Source: Gemmatimonadota bacterium
GTDB lineage: Bacteria > Gemmatimonadota > Gemmatimonadetes > Longimicrobiales > Gaopeijiaceae
Reading direction: 5' to 3'
NCBI GenBank assembly: GCA_007125845.1
Contig: SLCK01000135.1
Span: 1 to 33,383, forward strand
Length of the DNA stretch: 33,383 nt
The translations under genes were made by a program, and so were the position numbers. Shown in pieces: positions 22,369 to 31,139 of this stretch (the stretch's first letter is position 1; every line of letters begins with the position of its first letter). A model generated the notes under the pieces. That model worked only from the letters and a program-made list of their open reading frames with translations, did no database searches and was not told where the DNA came from.

Positions 22369-23721
22369 ATGTCCTATACCGAAGACACGCTCGCGGGGCT
22401 GAGGCGGAGCAGCCCCGGTCAAGACGAGTTTTTCCAAGCGGTCGAGGAGATCCTCCAGTCCCTCGCACCGTTGCTCGACTCCGATCCGCGGTATCGGAGA
22501 GAGCGGATCATCGAGCGCATCGTGGAACCCGAGCGTCAAATCATCTTCCGTGTCCCTTGGGTGGACGATGAGGGCACGATCCAAGTCAACAAGGGCTATC
22601 GTGTGCAGTTCAGCTCGACATTGGGGCCGGTCAAAGGAGGGCTTCGGTTTCACCCCGCGGTGAACGGAGGCGTCATCAAGTTCCTGGGGTTCGAGCAGAT
22701 CTTCAAGAATGCGCTGACCGGGCTTCCCCTCGGTGGGGGAAAGGGGGGCGCCAACTTCAATCCCAAGCAACGCTCGAACAGCGAGATCATGCGGTTCTGC
22801 CAGTCGTTCATGACGGAGTTGTACCGCCATGTGGGTCCCACCACCGATGTGCCCGCCGGGGATATCGGCGTTGGCGTTCGGGAGATCGGCTACCTCTTCG
22901 GGCAGTACAAGCGGCTCACCGGCCGATTTGATGGGGCTCTAACCGGAAAAAGGTTCTCGTGGGGAGGAGCACTGGGCCGCAAGGAGGCGACGGGGTACGG
23001 CGCTGTGTATTTCGCGGAAGAGATGCTTCGGGCTCGAGGGGAGGGCTTGGACGGAATGACCTGCACGGTGTCCGGGGCCGGGAATGTGGCCATCCATACC
23101 GTCGAGAAGCTACTGGAGATGGGTGCGACTCCAGTCGCAGTGAGTGATTCCACAGGGCTGGTCCATGACGAAGGGGGAATCGACCTGGAGGTGCTGAAGC
23201 AGGTGAAGGAGGTGGAGCGAGAAGGACTCGAGAGCTACGTCCGGGAACGGTCCGAGGCCCGCTTCGTTCCGGTTTCCGATTATCCGAAGGGGGGACACGC
23301 GATCTGGGCCATCCCTTGCGACGCCGCCTTTCCGTCGGCGACCCAGAATGAGTTGACCTTCCTGGACGCCAAAACGCTGGTGAACAACGGCTGCCGGTGT
23401 GTCTGCGAGGGGGCCAACATGCCGGCCACCCCGGAGGCCTCCAAGTTTCTCGGTGACTCCCGGATCTCGTACGGCCCCGGAAAAGCTGCCAATGCCGGAG
23501 GAGTGGCTGCCAGCCAGTTGGAGATGAGTCAGAATGCCGCGATGCAGCAGTGGACCATGGAGGAAGTGGACTCCCGGCTCCGGGTGATCATGGCGAAGAT
23601 CCACACCACGGTCAGTGAGGCGGCCGAGGAATTCGGTGAGCCGGGGGACCTCGTCCGTGGAGCCAACATCGCCGGGTTCCGGAAGGTGGCGGATGCCATG
23701 ATCGACCAGGGAGTCGTTTGA
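22369..23721 (+). CDS. gdhA: Glutamate dehydrogenase, NADP-type
   Basis: 450 aa, the length of hexameric bacterial NADP-GDH (~447). Family marks: FRVPWVDDEGTIQVNKGYRVQFSS; GPVKGGLRFHP; the catalytic lysine region LPLGGGKGGANFNP; TTDVPAGDIGVGVREIGYLFGQYKR; the nucleotide fold VSGAGNVAIHTVEKLLEMGATPVAVSDS, where Ser-Asp at the strand end fits NADP; and GPGKAANAGGVAASQLEMSQNA. It aminates 2-oxoglutarate to glutamate with NH4+ and NADPH. The ATG at 22369 matches the usual N-terminus; the ribosome site is poor. It lies just before the KorAB-GltD-like operon, which also handles 2-oxoacids and NAD(P)H. Confidence 0.95.
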   Translation: MSYTEDTLAGLRRSSPGQDEFFQAVEEILQSLAPLLDSDPRYRRERIIERIVEPERQIIFRVPWVDDEGTIQVNKGYRVQFSSTLGPVKGGLRFHPAVNGGVIKFLGFEQIFKNALTGLPLGGGKGGANFNPKQRSNSEIMRFCQSFMTELYRHVGPTTDVPAGDIGVGVREIGYLFGQYKRLTGRFDGALTGKRFSWGGALGRKEATGYGAVYFAEEMLRARGEGLDGMTCTVSGAGNVAIHTVEKLLEMGATPVAVSDSTGLVHDEGGIDLEVLKQVKEVEREGLESYVRERSEARFVPVSDYPKGGHAIWAIPCDAAFPSATQNELTFLDAKTLVNNGCRCVCEGANMPATPEASKFLGDSRISYGPGKAANAGGVAASQLEMSQNAAMQQWTMEEVDSRLRVIMAKIHTTVSEAAEEFGEPGDLVRGANIAGFRKVADAMIDQGVV

Positions 23722-23993
23722 GCCGCCGCGGCTGGCCACGCCTCTCCCTTTCGCCACCTCTGTACACGGTCTAATATTGGCATGTGGCTTGGAGGATGCC
23801 CTTCCGCCTCCGAGCCCCCCTGGGCGGTGGCTGCCTGGAGACGCCGGTCCACCGGTTTCCCCATCCCCCCCTTAGGGGTGTTTATCGAACGTGGCGGGCT
23901 CCGAATCGTCGGAGCCCTGAAAGCGCTTGGTCACCGGGGCCTCACCGGACCGCCGGGGCGGTCCGGCTTCGCCCCATGTGCCGAAGGCTTGCG

Positions 23994-24389
23994 ATGAACA
24001 CCCAGGGAACGACCCGGCTTTCCAAAACCTTTTGCTCCGCCCAGGACCGGAACATCTCGGTCCTGGTCAAGCAGAGCGACCCGAACCGCACCGAATCCAC
24101 GGTCGCGCAGGGCTCCGACCTCGTGTCCTGTCTGGAGTATGGAGTCAGCTGCACCGGCTGGCTCTGTCCCCTCTTCTCCGTTCCCACCCTACCGCCGGAG
24201 GAGCTCCTTGCGGAGGCGATCGAGACCGAGCGGAAACGCAAAGACAGGTCCATTGCGCAAGGAAGGGCGATTCTCGAGCGAGCCCTGACCGAGGGGCGGA
24301 CGCTCAGGGAGGAGGAAGCGCGCCGGCGGGCCGCCCGACGCAGCCGAGAGCTTAGGGATCTGACCTCCGATGCTCCGCCCACACCTTGA
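23994..24389 (+). CDS. Unknown 131-aa cysteine-containing protein
   Basis: I do not recognise this protein. The ATG at 23994 has GAAGG 6 nt upstream; an in-frame ATG at 23976 is an alternative. The first half has four cysteines (Cys14, 46, 53, 58), three of them in the dense block SCLEYGVSCTGWLCPLF. The second half, from PPEELLAEAIETERKRK on, is a long, highly charged Arg/Glu/Ala helix and possibly a coiled coil. There is no signal peptide. Its stop overlaps the TTG of a possible GltD-like start (TTGA), so it is the first gene of the GltD-like/korA/korB operon. The Cys block could hold an iron-sulfur cluster or zinc, acting as an electron-transfer or assembly partner; this is inference from context only. 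Confidence 0.72.
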   Translation: MNTQGTTRLSKTFCSAQDRNISVLVKQSDPNRTESTVAQGSDLVSCLEYGVSCTGWLCPLFSVPTLPPEELLAEAIETERKRKDRSIAQGRAILERALTEGRTLREEEARRRAARRSRELRDLTSDAPPTP

Positions 24390-24436
24390 GCCCCACCCCT
24401 GCCGCAGGTCTCGGCCCCCGAGCTTCCGACCCGATC

Positions 24437-26254
24437 ATGCACCCCACTGACGTGTCGGATCCCCACTACTATCACCGCGTCGTGGACTGCCAGTGGGGGT
24501 GTCCAGCTCACACGAACGTGCCGGAGTACATCCGGCTCATCGCGTTGGGCCGCTACACCGAAGCCTACATGCTGAACCGTCATTCCAATGTGTTTCCGGG
24601 TATCCTGGGCCGCACCTGCGACCGGCCCTGTGAGCCAGCGTGCCGTCGGACCCGATTGGACGGGGAGCCGGTAGCGATTTGCCGGCTGAAGCGGGTCGCC
24701 GCGGATCTCAGAGGCGACATCGGGGACCTCCTTCCGCGGATTCCCGCCGAAAAGAACGGGGATCGAATTCTCTGCATCGGAGCCGGCCCCGCATCTCTCA
24801 CCGTGGCCAACGACCTTCTGCCCCTGGGTTACGAGGTCACGATGTACGAGAAGCTGGAACGGGCCGGGGGCCTGATGTGGAACAACATCCCTCAGTTCCG
24901 GCTGCCGCCCCGGATCTTGGATGAAGAAATCGACATGGTCCTGGATATGGGCGTGGCGCTACAGTGCGGCCGCGAGGTGGACAGCCTAGCCGAGGTGCTG
25001 GAGGAAGGCTGGGACGCAGTCTTCATCGGCACCGGCGCCCCCCGGGGCAAGGAGTTGGACCTTCCGGGGCGCTGGGATGCCCCGGACCAGGTCCACATCG
25101 GAATCGACTGGCTCCAGTCGATCGCCTTCGAGCACATCGACTCAATCGGAGAGCGGGTTCTGGTCATCGGTGCCGGAAACACGGCCATGGACTGTTGCCG
25201 AAGCGCCGTCCGCCTTGGGGGCGCCGACGTGAAGGTGATGGCCCGGAAGCCGCGGCCACTGTTCAAGGCGAGCCCCTGGGAGCTGGAGGACGCGGAAGAG
25301 GAGAAGGTGGAGATCCTGGAAAACCATTCTCCGAGCCGCTTTCTCGTCGAGGATGGGCGGCTGGTGGGGATGGAGTTCGAGATCGTCCGCTGGCATGAAG
25401 GGGAAGGGGGACGCCTGAGGAAGGAGGTCTTGGATACGAAGGTGATTCCCTGCGACGAGGTGCTCCTCGCCATCGGCCAGGAAACGGCCTTCCCCTGGAT
25501 CGAGAGGGAGATCGGGATCGAGTTCAACGAGTGGGACATGCCGGTGGTCGACCGGGCCACCTTCCAGACCACGCTCGACGGGGTGTTCTGCGGAGGAGAC
25601 GCCGCATGGGGTCCTGAGAATATCATCTGGGCGGTTGAGCACGGGCACCAGGCCGCCATTTCGATCCACCGATACTGTCAAGGAACTTCAGTCCGGGAGC
25701 GCCCCCCCTATGGGCAGAACCTGGTGAGCGTGAAGATGGGGCTTCACGAATGGAGTTACTCCAACAACTACGATGAATCCCAGCGGGCGGAGATGCGCTA
25801 CGCGGACCTGAAGGAGCGGTTGGCCTCGATGGAAGTCGAGGCGGAATTGGGTTTTGACCTGGAGCGGGCCTGCCAAGAGGCCGAGCGTTGCCTCAACTGC
25901 GATGTCCAGACCCATTTCACCGACCAGCTTTGCATCGAGTGCGACGCGTGCATCGATATTTGCCCGGTGGACTGCCTCACGATCACGTGGAATGGAAAGG
26001 AAGCGGAACTCCGAACCCGGCTCACGGCCCCGGCCGAGAACCTGGATCAACCCCTTTTCGCTTCGGTGGGCCTTCCGCACACGGGCAGGATCATGTTCAA
26101 GGACGAGGACCTCTGCATCCACTGTGGCCTCTGCGCCGAGCGCTGTCCCACGGCCGCGTGGGACATGCGAAAGTCCGAGCTCCTGATCCCTTACGCCGGC
26201 CTCGAGGCCGGGCGGCAGCACCCGAATCGCAAGCAGGCCGAGGTGGGACCGTGA
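24437..26254 (+). CDS. GltD-like NAD(P)H:ferredoxin oxidoreductase with C-terminal 2x[4Fe-4S]
   Basis: 605 aa from the ATG at 24437, which begins 7 residues before the conserved DPHYYHRVVDCQW. A TTG at 24386 that overlaps the previous stop would add 17 residues. N-terminal cysteines (CQWGCPAHTNVPEY and GRTCDRPCEPACRR) form the GltD-type cluster site. Then comes the FAD fold CIGAGPASLTVANDL (residues ~110-125) and a second nucleotide fold VIGAGNTAMDCCRSA. GVFCGGDAAWGPENIIWAVEHGHQAA closes the FAD site. The C-terminus has two ferredoxin motifs, CIECDACIDICPVDC and CIHCGLCAERCPT. It probably moves electrons between NAD(P)H and the ferredoxin that serves KorAB. It is co-translated with korA (GTGA overlap). 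Confidence 0.92.
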   Translation: MHPTDVSDPHYYHRVVDCQWGCPAHTNVPEYIRLIALGRYTEAYMLNRHSNVFPGILGRTCDRPCEPACRRTRLDGEPVAICRLKRVAADLRGDIGDLLPRIPAEKNGDRILCIGAGPASLTVANDLLPLGYEVTMYEKLERAGGLMWNNIPQFRLPPRILDEEIDMVLDMGVALQCGREVDSLAEVLEEGWDAVFIGTGAPRGKELDLPGRWDAPDQVHIGIDWLQSIAFEHIDSIGERVLVIGAGNTAMDCCRSAVRLGGADVKVMARKPRPLFKASPWELEDAEEEKVEILENHSPSRFLVEDGRLVGMEFEIVRWHEGEGGRLRKEVLDTKVIPCDEVLLAIGQETAFPWIEREIGIEFNEWDMPVVDRATFQTTLDGVFCGGDAAWGPENIIWAVEHGHQAAISIHRYCQGTSVRERPPYGQNLVSVKMGLHEWSYSNNYDESQRAEMRYADLKERLASMEVEAELGFDLERACQEAERCLNCDVQTHFTDQLCIECDACIDICPVDCLTITWNGKEAELRTRLTAPAENLDQPLFASVGLPHTGRIMFKDEDLCIHCGLCAERCPTAAWDMRKSELLIPYAGLEAGRQHPNRKQAEVGP

Positions 26255-28134
26255 GTGGCCTGAACGACTTCACCGTCAAGATCGCCACGGTGAACGGGAC
26301 CGGGTCCGCCAGTGCCAATGGACTGCTCATGAAGGCGATCTTCCGAATGGGCGTTCCGGTGTCGGGAAAGAACCTCTTCCCCTCCAACATCCAGGGACTT
26401 CCCACCTGGTACGAGATCCGGGTGAGTGGTGCAGGCCACACGGCGCGCCGGGCTGAATTCGACCTTGTGGTGGCCATGAATCCAGCGACCTATGCTCGGG
26501 ACGTGGCGGAGGTTCGTTCAGGCGGATGGGTGCTCCACGACTCCAGTTGGCCCTTGTCCCCGGACCTCAGACGAGACGACGTCACCTTCCTGGGTGTCCC
26601 GCTGGCTCGGCTCTGCAACGAACACTTCGAGGGGGCCAGGGTCCGGATCCTGCTGAAGAACATCGCCTATTCGGGGGTCTTGGCCGCTCTGCTTCAGTTG
26701 GAGATGGACGTGGTGGAGGGGCTGCTGGAGGAAACCTACGGCCGGAAGAAGGCGCTCCTGGATTCCAACTTCGAGGCGGTGCGCCTGGGGTACGACTACG
26801 CGAAAGAGCACTTCGACTGCCCGCTTCCCACCCGGCTCGAGCGGCTGGATGCCACGGCGGGCCACATCCTCATCGACGGCAACACGGCCGCGGCCCTGGG
26901 TTGTGTCTATGCGGGGGCCACAGTGGCGGCCTGGTACCCCATCACCCCCTCTACCTCCCTGGTCGACGCCTTTCAGGCGTTCTGCACCAAGCTCCGCAAG
27001 GACCCGGGAAGCGGCCGGAACCGGGTGGCGGTCATCCAGGCCGAGGACGAGCTGGCGGCGGTGGGGATGGTGGTGGGGGCCTCGTGGGTTGGGGGCCGGG
27101 CCTTCACAGCCACCAGCGGCCCCGGGATCTCCCTCATGAGCGAGTTCATCGGACTCGCTTACTATGCCGAGATCCCGGCGGTGATCTTCGACGTACAACG
27201 TACGGGACCGTCCACCGGGATGCCCACCCGGACCCAGCAGGGCGACCTCATGACGGCGGCCTACGCTTCCCACGGGGACACCAAGCACATCCTCCTCTTC
27301 CCCGCCGATCCGGGGGAGTGCTTTGCGATGGCCGTGCAGGCGTTCGACTTGAGCGAGCATTATCAGACTCCCGTATTCGTGCTCTCCGATCTGGACATCG
27401 GGATGAACGACTGGGTCGTACCGGCCCTGGGGTGGGACGACGCCTACCGGCCGGATCGAGGCAAGGTCCTGGACGCGGAAGCCCTCGAGCGGATGGAGCG
27501 ATACCATCGCTATCTGGATGTGGACGGGGACGGGATCCCGCCCCGGACCCTCCCGGGAGTGCATCCGAAGGGGGCCTACTTCGCCCGAGGCTCGGGCCAT
27601 GACCGCTACGGCCGTTATACCGAGGATGCCGACGCATACACCGACGTCATGGAGCGCCTGGCGCGGAAGATCGACGGTTCGTGGGAGAGACTCCCCGAGC
27701 CCGAGGTCCTCATGATGCCGGGAGCGGAGGTGGGTCTCGTCACCCTCGGAGGCTGCCGGGCGGCGGTCCTGGAAGCCCGGGAGCGGCTTGTGGAAAAAGG
27801 ACTGCCGGTCAACGTTCTCCGGGTCCGGGGGTTCCCATTCGGACCGCAGGTGGGGGAATTCATGGAGGCTCACGGCCGCACCTTCGTGGTGGAGCAGAAC
27901 CGGGATCATCAGCTCCTGAGCCTCCTCGCGCTAGAGACCGGCTTTCCCCGCGAGCGCTTGGTCTCCGTAGGCTCTTATGGGGGGATGCCCCTCAGCGCCC
28001 GAGACGTCCTCGAGGGCATGGCGAGCGGGGGAGTGGGGGGCGAGGGGGACGTGTCCTCCCAAGCGGCCTCGGAGCGGGAGTTGAGGGCACCGATCGCCGC
28101 GGCTCTGGGCCGACGCGCGAGGGGCGAGCCATGA
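26251..28134 (+). CDS. korA: 2-oxoacid:ferredoxin oxidoreductase, fused gamma-alpha subunit
   Basis: 627 aa from a GTG at 26251 that overlaps the previous stop (GTGA); a longer open frame upstream is only a shadow of the GltD-like gene. Residues ~1-200 are the gamma domain (VNGTGSASANGLLMKAIFRMGVPVSGKNLFPSNIQGLPTWYEI). Residues ~205-627 are the alpha (pyrimidine-binding) part, with the YPITPSTSLVDAF motif, VIQAEDELAAVGMVVGASWVGGRAFTATSGPGISLM, and RTGPSTGMPTRTQQGDL. Gamma-alpha fusions are typical of KorA-type enzymes. The complex reversibly cleaves 2-oxoglutarate (or a related 2-oxoacid) to succinyl-CoA and CO2 with ferredoxin. The substrate is inferred from family resemblance and the gdhA neighbour; pyruvate or branched-chain acids remain possible. 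Confidence 0.93.
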   Translation: MSGLNDFTVKIATVNGTGSASANGLLMKAIFRMGVPVSGKNLFPSNIQGLPTWYEIRVSGAGHTARRAEFDLVVAMNPATYARDVAEVRSGGWVLHDSSWPLSPDLRRDDVTFLGVPLARLCNEHFEGARVRILLKNIAYSGVLAALLQLEMDVVEGLLEETYGRKKALLDSNFEAVRLGYDYAKEHFDCPLPTRLERLDATAGHILIDGNTAAALGCVYAGATVAAWYPITPSTSLVDAFQAFCTKLRKDPGSGRNRVAVIQAEDELAAVGMVVGASWVGGRAFTATSGPGISLMSEFIGLAYYAEIPAVIFDVQRTGPSTGMPTRTQQGDLMTAAYASHGDTKHILLFPADPGECFAMAVQAFDLSEHYQTPVFVLSDLDIGMNDWVVPALGWDDAYRPDRGKVLDAEALERMERYHRYLDVDGDGIPPRTLPGVHPKGAYFARGSGHDRYGRYTEDADAYTDVMERLARKIDGSWERLPEPEVLMMPGAEVGLVTLGGCRAAVLEARERLVEKGLPVNVLRVRGFPFGPQVGEFMEAHGRTFVVEQNRDHQLLSLLALETGFPRERLVSVGSYGGMPLSARDVLEGMASGGVGGEGDVSSQAASERELRAPIAAALGRRARGEP

Positions 28135-29186
28135 CCCATATCCCCAAGCCCCGAATCCGGCACCCGAGTCTCCGGATCAATGCCGTGGGACTCACCAGAA
28201 GAGACTATGAGGGCTCCATGTCGACCCTCTGTGCCGGATGCGGCCATGACTCTATCACTGCTGCGATCATCGAGGCTGCCTGGGAGCTGGACCTGGAGCC
28301 CCGCACAGTGGCGAAGCTGAGCGGGATCGGGTGTTCCTCCAAGACCCCTACGTACTTCCTCGGTACGGCCCACGGATTTAACGCCGTTCACGGTCGGATG
28401 CCCTCGATCGGCACTGGGGCGCAGGCGACAAACCCCGACCTGACCTACATCGGAGTGTCCGGGGACGGAGATTCTTTGGCCATTGGCCTGGGACAGCTCT
28501 GTCACGTGATTCGCCGGAACGTGGACATGGTCTACATTTTGGAGAACAACGGGGTCTATGGGCTTACGAAGGGACAGTTCTCCGCCTCGGCGGATGTGGG
28601 AAGTCGGGCGAAGCGGGGACAGGTGAACCGGCAGCAACCCATTGATCCGGCCCTTCTGGCCCTCACTCTGGGAGCCACCTTCGTGGCCCGAAGCTTTTCA
28701 GGGGACAAGGCCCAGCTCGTTCCCATCCTGAAGGCGGGAATCCGGCACCGGGGATTCGCCCTCGTGGACGTGATCTCTCCCTGCGTGGCTTTCAACGATC
28801 ACGAGGGCTCCACCAAGAGCTATCGCTACACTCGGGAGAATTTGGAGGAAGCGGTAGATGCGGATTTCACACTTCCTACGGCAGGGATCACCGCCTCGTA
28901 TGAGCCAGGATCGGTGCGAGCGGTCACCCTTCCCGACGGAAGCGTGGTCCATTTTCGAAAGGTTCCCGATGAGTTCGATCCCGGGAATCGGGACCGGGTG
29001 TACGCCTATCTCAGGGAACGGCAGGGCGCGGGGGAGATCCCCACGGGCCTTCTCTACCTGGACCCCGACGCTCCCGATCATCGAGACACCCTGGAAACGG
29101 TGTCCACCTCCCTGGTCGACCTTCCCTTCGAAGAGCTCTGTCCCGGGCGTGAGGCTCTGGAGCGCCTACTCACGGACTTCCGCTAG
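28131..29186 (+). CDS. korB: 2-oxoacid:ferredoxin oxidoreductase, beta subunit
   Basis: 351 aa; the ATG at 28131 overlaps the korA stop (ATGA). It shows the beta-subunit cluster and thiamine-diphosphate marks: LCAGCGHDSITAAI, then SGIGCSSKTPTYFL, GDGDSLAIGLGQLCHVIRRN and LENNGVYGLTKGQFS. A late Cys is in ISPCVAFNDH. With KorA it forms the catalytic pair; the [4Fe-4S] cluster passes electrons to ferredoxin, here probably the one built into the GltD-like partner. It lies last in the operon, 60 nt before the convergent TPR gene; no clear terminator was seen in the gap. Confidence 0.94.
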   Translation: MTHIPKPRIRHPSLRINAVGLTRRDYEGSMSTLCAGCGHDSITAAIIEAAWELDLEPRTVAKLSGIGCSSKTPTYFLGTAHGFNAVHGRMPSIGTGAQATNPDLTYIGVSGDGDSLAIGLGQLCHVIRRNVDMVYILENNGVYGLTKGQFSASADVGSRAKRGQVNRQQPIDPALLALTLGATFVARSFSGDKAQLVPILKAGIRHRGFALVDVISPCVAFNDHEGSTKSYRYTRENLEEAVDADFTLPTAGITASYEPGSVRAVTLPDGSVVHFRKVPDEFDPGNRDRVYAYLRERQGAGEIPTGLLYLDPDAPDHRDTLETVSTSLVDLPFEELCPGREALERLLTDFR

Positions 29187-29245
29187 GCGCCGTTCGCGTT
29201 GCCCGGCGGCGTGCTCGTCGCTGGAGGAGTGGGAGAGCCCCCCAA

Positions 29246-30883
29246 TCAGTTTCGACCCGTCCAGGCCATGACCGCCTGGAGGTCCGGTCGCTCCGGGTCG
29301 GCCCCCTGGAGGAGGACCGCGAGAGCCTCGTAGTGACGTGCCTCGGCGGGCTGGTCACCCGCCTGCTCCGCGGCCCGGGCTGCTCCGAAACGAGCTCGAG
29401 CGCGATTCCGCTCCACCTCAAGGGTGGCCTCGTACTCCGCCTGTGCCTCCCCGGGGCGATCGAGTTCCATGAGGAGGTCCCCCAGGAGCTCCCTCGCCGG
29501 CAGGAGGGGGCCGGGCGTGACAGGATGCTTTTCGAAGGTATCCTCGAGATCGGCGGCCTCGTTCGCCAACGTGAGGGCGGTCACCGAGTCGCCGCGGGCT
29601 ATGACCAACCAGGCTTCGGCGGCCAGCCGCTGTGCCTCGACCACGGTGGCCCAGTAGTCATCTCCCTCGGCGGCCAGCGCGTCTCGAAGCTCGACTAGAT
29701 GGGCGAGTTCCTCCGCCCCTTTTCCCGGATCTCCGGACCGCGCAGACCCGAGGGCTCGGGCGAAGCGCGAGACGGCTTCGGCGTAGGCCGGCGCGTCCTC
29801 CGGCACAGGCGCCGCGGCCGCTTCCTCCCAGCGGCTACGTTCGAGCGCGTACCGGGCTGGAATGGCCGCGAAATTGTACGTGATCGTTCCCCCATAGAAG
29901 GAATCCGAGATGTTGCGGATTCGGGAGACGACCTCCGCCGCCTCCTGGTCGCGACCGAGCTGCAGGTAGGCGTAGACCATATAATCAAGAGGATGGACCG
30001 CGGCATCCGGATCCGGTTCGGCCTGGGCCGAGCGGGCGTTGAGCTCGATCGACTCCTCCCAGTAACCCATTCTGGTGAAGATGTGGGTAGGCATGTGGAG
30101 GGCGTGAGGCGCGTCGGGCGCGATGTCCGCGTATAGGAGCGCAGCTTCGACTCCCTCTTCGGCGAGCGGGGGTACGTCGTAGGCGTGGATGATGTAGTGG
30201 GCCAGACCGGGGTGGTTCGGCCGTTCCCGGAACAGCGGTTCCATAATCTCGGCGGCGTGAAGCTGCCGGGAGTAGGTGAGGTCGTCGGGTGGGGCGTTCC
30301 CCACCGCGATGCGCCCATAGAAGATGGCGGCTTCCGGGTCCTCCGGGTGCGACTCCATCAACTCGCGCATCGCGTCTTCATGCGCCCGCATGCGCTGGAT
30401 GTGCCCTATCTCCGGATGACCCTCGTACAGGACGGCGGCCGCCTCGATGTACATGTGCTCCCGATGCGTGGCGGACCCGGCCAAGGAGCGAGCCGCTTCG
30501 ATCGCGTTCAGCGCCTCCTCCACTCGAGCCTCGGGGGGAGGGACGCGAGTCATCGGATTCCCCCAGAGGGTCATCGCCAATCCCCAGTGGGCCATCGCGC
30601 AATCCGAGTCCACCTCGGCGATCTCATGGAAAGCCCGATAGGCCTCCTCGAACCAGAAGGAGTGGAGGATCGCGACGGCCCGCTCAAAGCGCTCCGCCGC
30701 CGCCTCCGTGCAGGACACTGGGAAGGTGACGCTCCCGACCCCTTCCACGTCGGCGTGCTGCGCGTGGTCGTCGTCCTCCCACAGGGTCGTCTCGCTCTCG
30801 CCTTCGGGAGGGGAGCAGGCGGCCGCGACGAAAAGGGCGAGGAGAACGAAGGGGGTGGGGAGCATGGGAAGCCGAATGCACAT
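29246..30883 (-). CDS. TPR-repeat lipoprotein
   Basis: 545 aa. The signal peptide ends in the lipobox AAAC (MLPTPFVLLALFVAAAC); two in-frame starts (30883 and 30865) are possible, and 30883 has GGAGG 5 nt upstream. The mature protein is a chain of helix pairs in the TPR style, best seen in AHEDAMRELMESHPEDPEAAIFYGRIA, YWEESIELNARSAQAEPDPDA, and the C-terminal LLMELDRPGEAQAEYEATLEVERNRARARFGAARAAEQAGD. The segment FHEIAEVDSDCAMAHWGLAMTLWGNP is typical of a TPR family found in many soil and marine bacteria. TPR lipoproteins usually hold other proteins together at a membrane; no partner is identified. It is transcribed from a clear -35/-10 promoter at 30989-31018. Confidence 0.88.
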   Translation of the reverse strand: MCIRLPMLPTPFVLLALFVAAACSPPEGESETTLWEDDDHAQHADVEGVGSVTFPVSCTEAAAERFERAVAILHSFWFEEAYRAFHEIAEVDSDCAMAHWGLAMTLWGNPMTRVPPPEARVEEALNAIEAARSLAGSATHREHMYIEAAAVLYEGHPEIGHIQRMRAHEDAMRELMESHPEDPEAAIFYGRIAVGNAPPDDLTYSRQLHAAEIMEPLFRERPNHPGLAHYIIHAYDVPPLAEEGVEAALLYADIAPDAPHALHMPTHIFTRMGYWEESIELNARSAQAEPDPDAAVHPLDYMVYAYLQLGRDQEAAEVVSRIRNISDSFYGGTITYNFAAIPARYALERSRWEEAAAAPVPEDAPAYAEAVSRFARALGSARSGDPGKGAEELAHLVELRDALAAEGDDYWATVVEAQRLAAEAWLVIARGDSVTALTLANEAADLEDTFEKHPVTPGPLLPARELLGDLLMELDRPGEAQAEYEATLEVERNRARARFGAARAAEQAGDQPAEARHYEALAVLLQGADPERPDLQAVMAWTGRN

Positions 30884-30988
30884 GTCGCCCTCCGTGAAAT
30901 GGAGGCGGCAGATCCTCTTTCCGAGGGACCGATTCGGAGGGGGATGCGCCGCGGAGGTGAACCGTGGAATGCGCCGTGAGCCTGGTCC

Positions 30989-31018
30989 AGTGTATCAGGG
31001 AACGGCCGCACGTTTCAA
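30989..31018 (-). promoter_or_regulatory. Housekeeping-type promoter of the TPR lipoprotein
   Basis: The minus strand has TTGAAA (31018-31013), an 18-nt spacer and TACACT (30994-30989). The TACACT box is the same as before the MarR gene. RNA would start near 30982, about 100 nt before the start codon. The rest of the 256-nt gap (30884-31139) shows nothing else. Confidence 0.55.
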
Positions 31019-31139
31019 GCATTTTCTCATGCGCGACAGCTCCCTTCTGCCGCGGCGTCCATGCCCCGGCTTCAGAGCCCGCTGTCCGGTCACGGGAAGC
31101 ACCGGGTCACGAATGCCGGCGAAGCTCTGACTCACCACA

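Noticed and set aside
23778-23793. TGGCAT-N5-TTGGA before the 131-aa gene, sigma-54-like
   Set aside because: The invariant GC of the -12 box is GG here, so RpoN binding is unlikely.
25888-26250. The korA frame is open upstream to 25888
   Set aside because: It lies inside the GltD-like gene in a different frame and has no KorA-like residues; the GTG at 26251 fits the gamma domain start and overlaps the previous stop.
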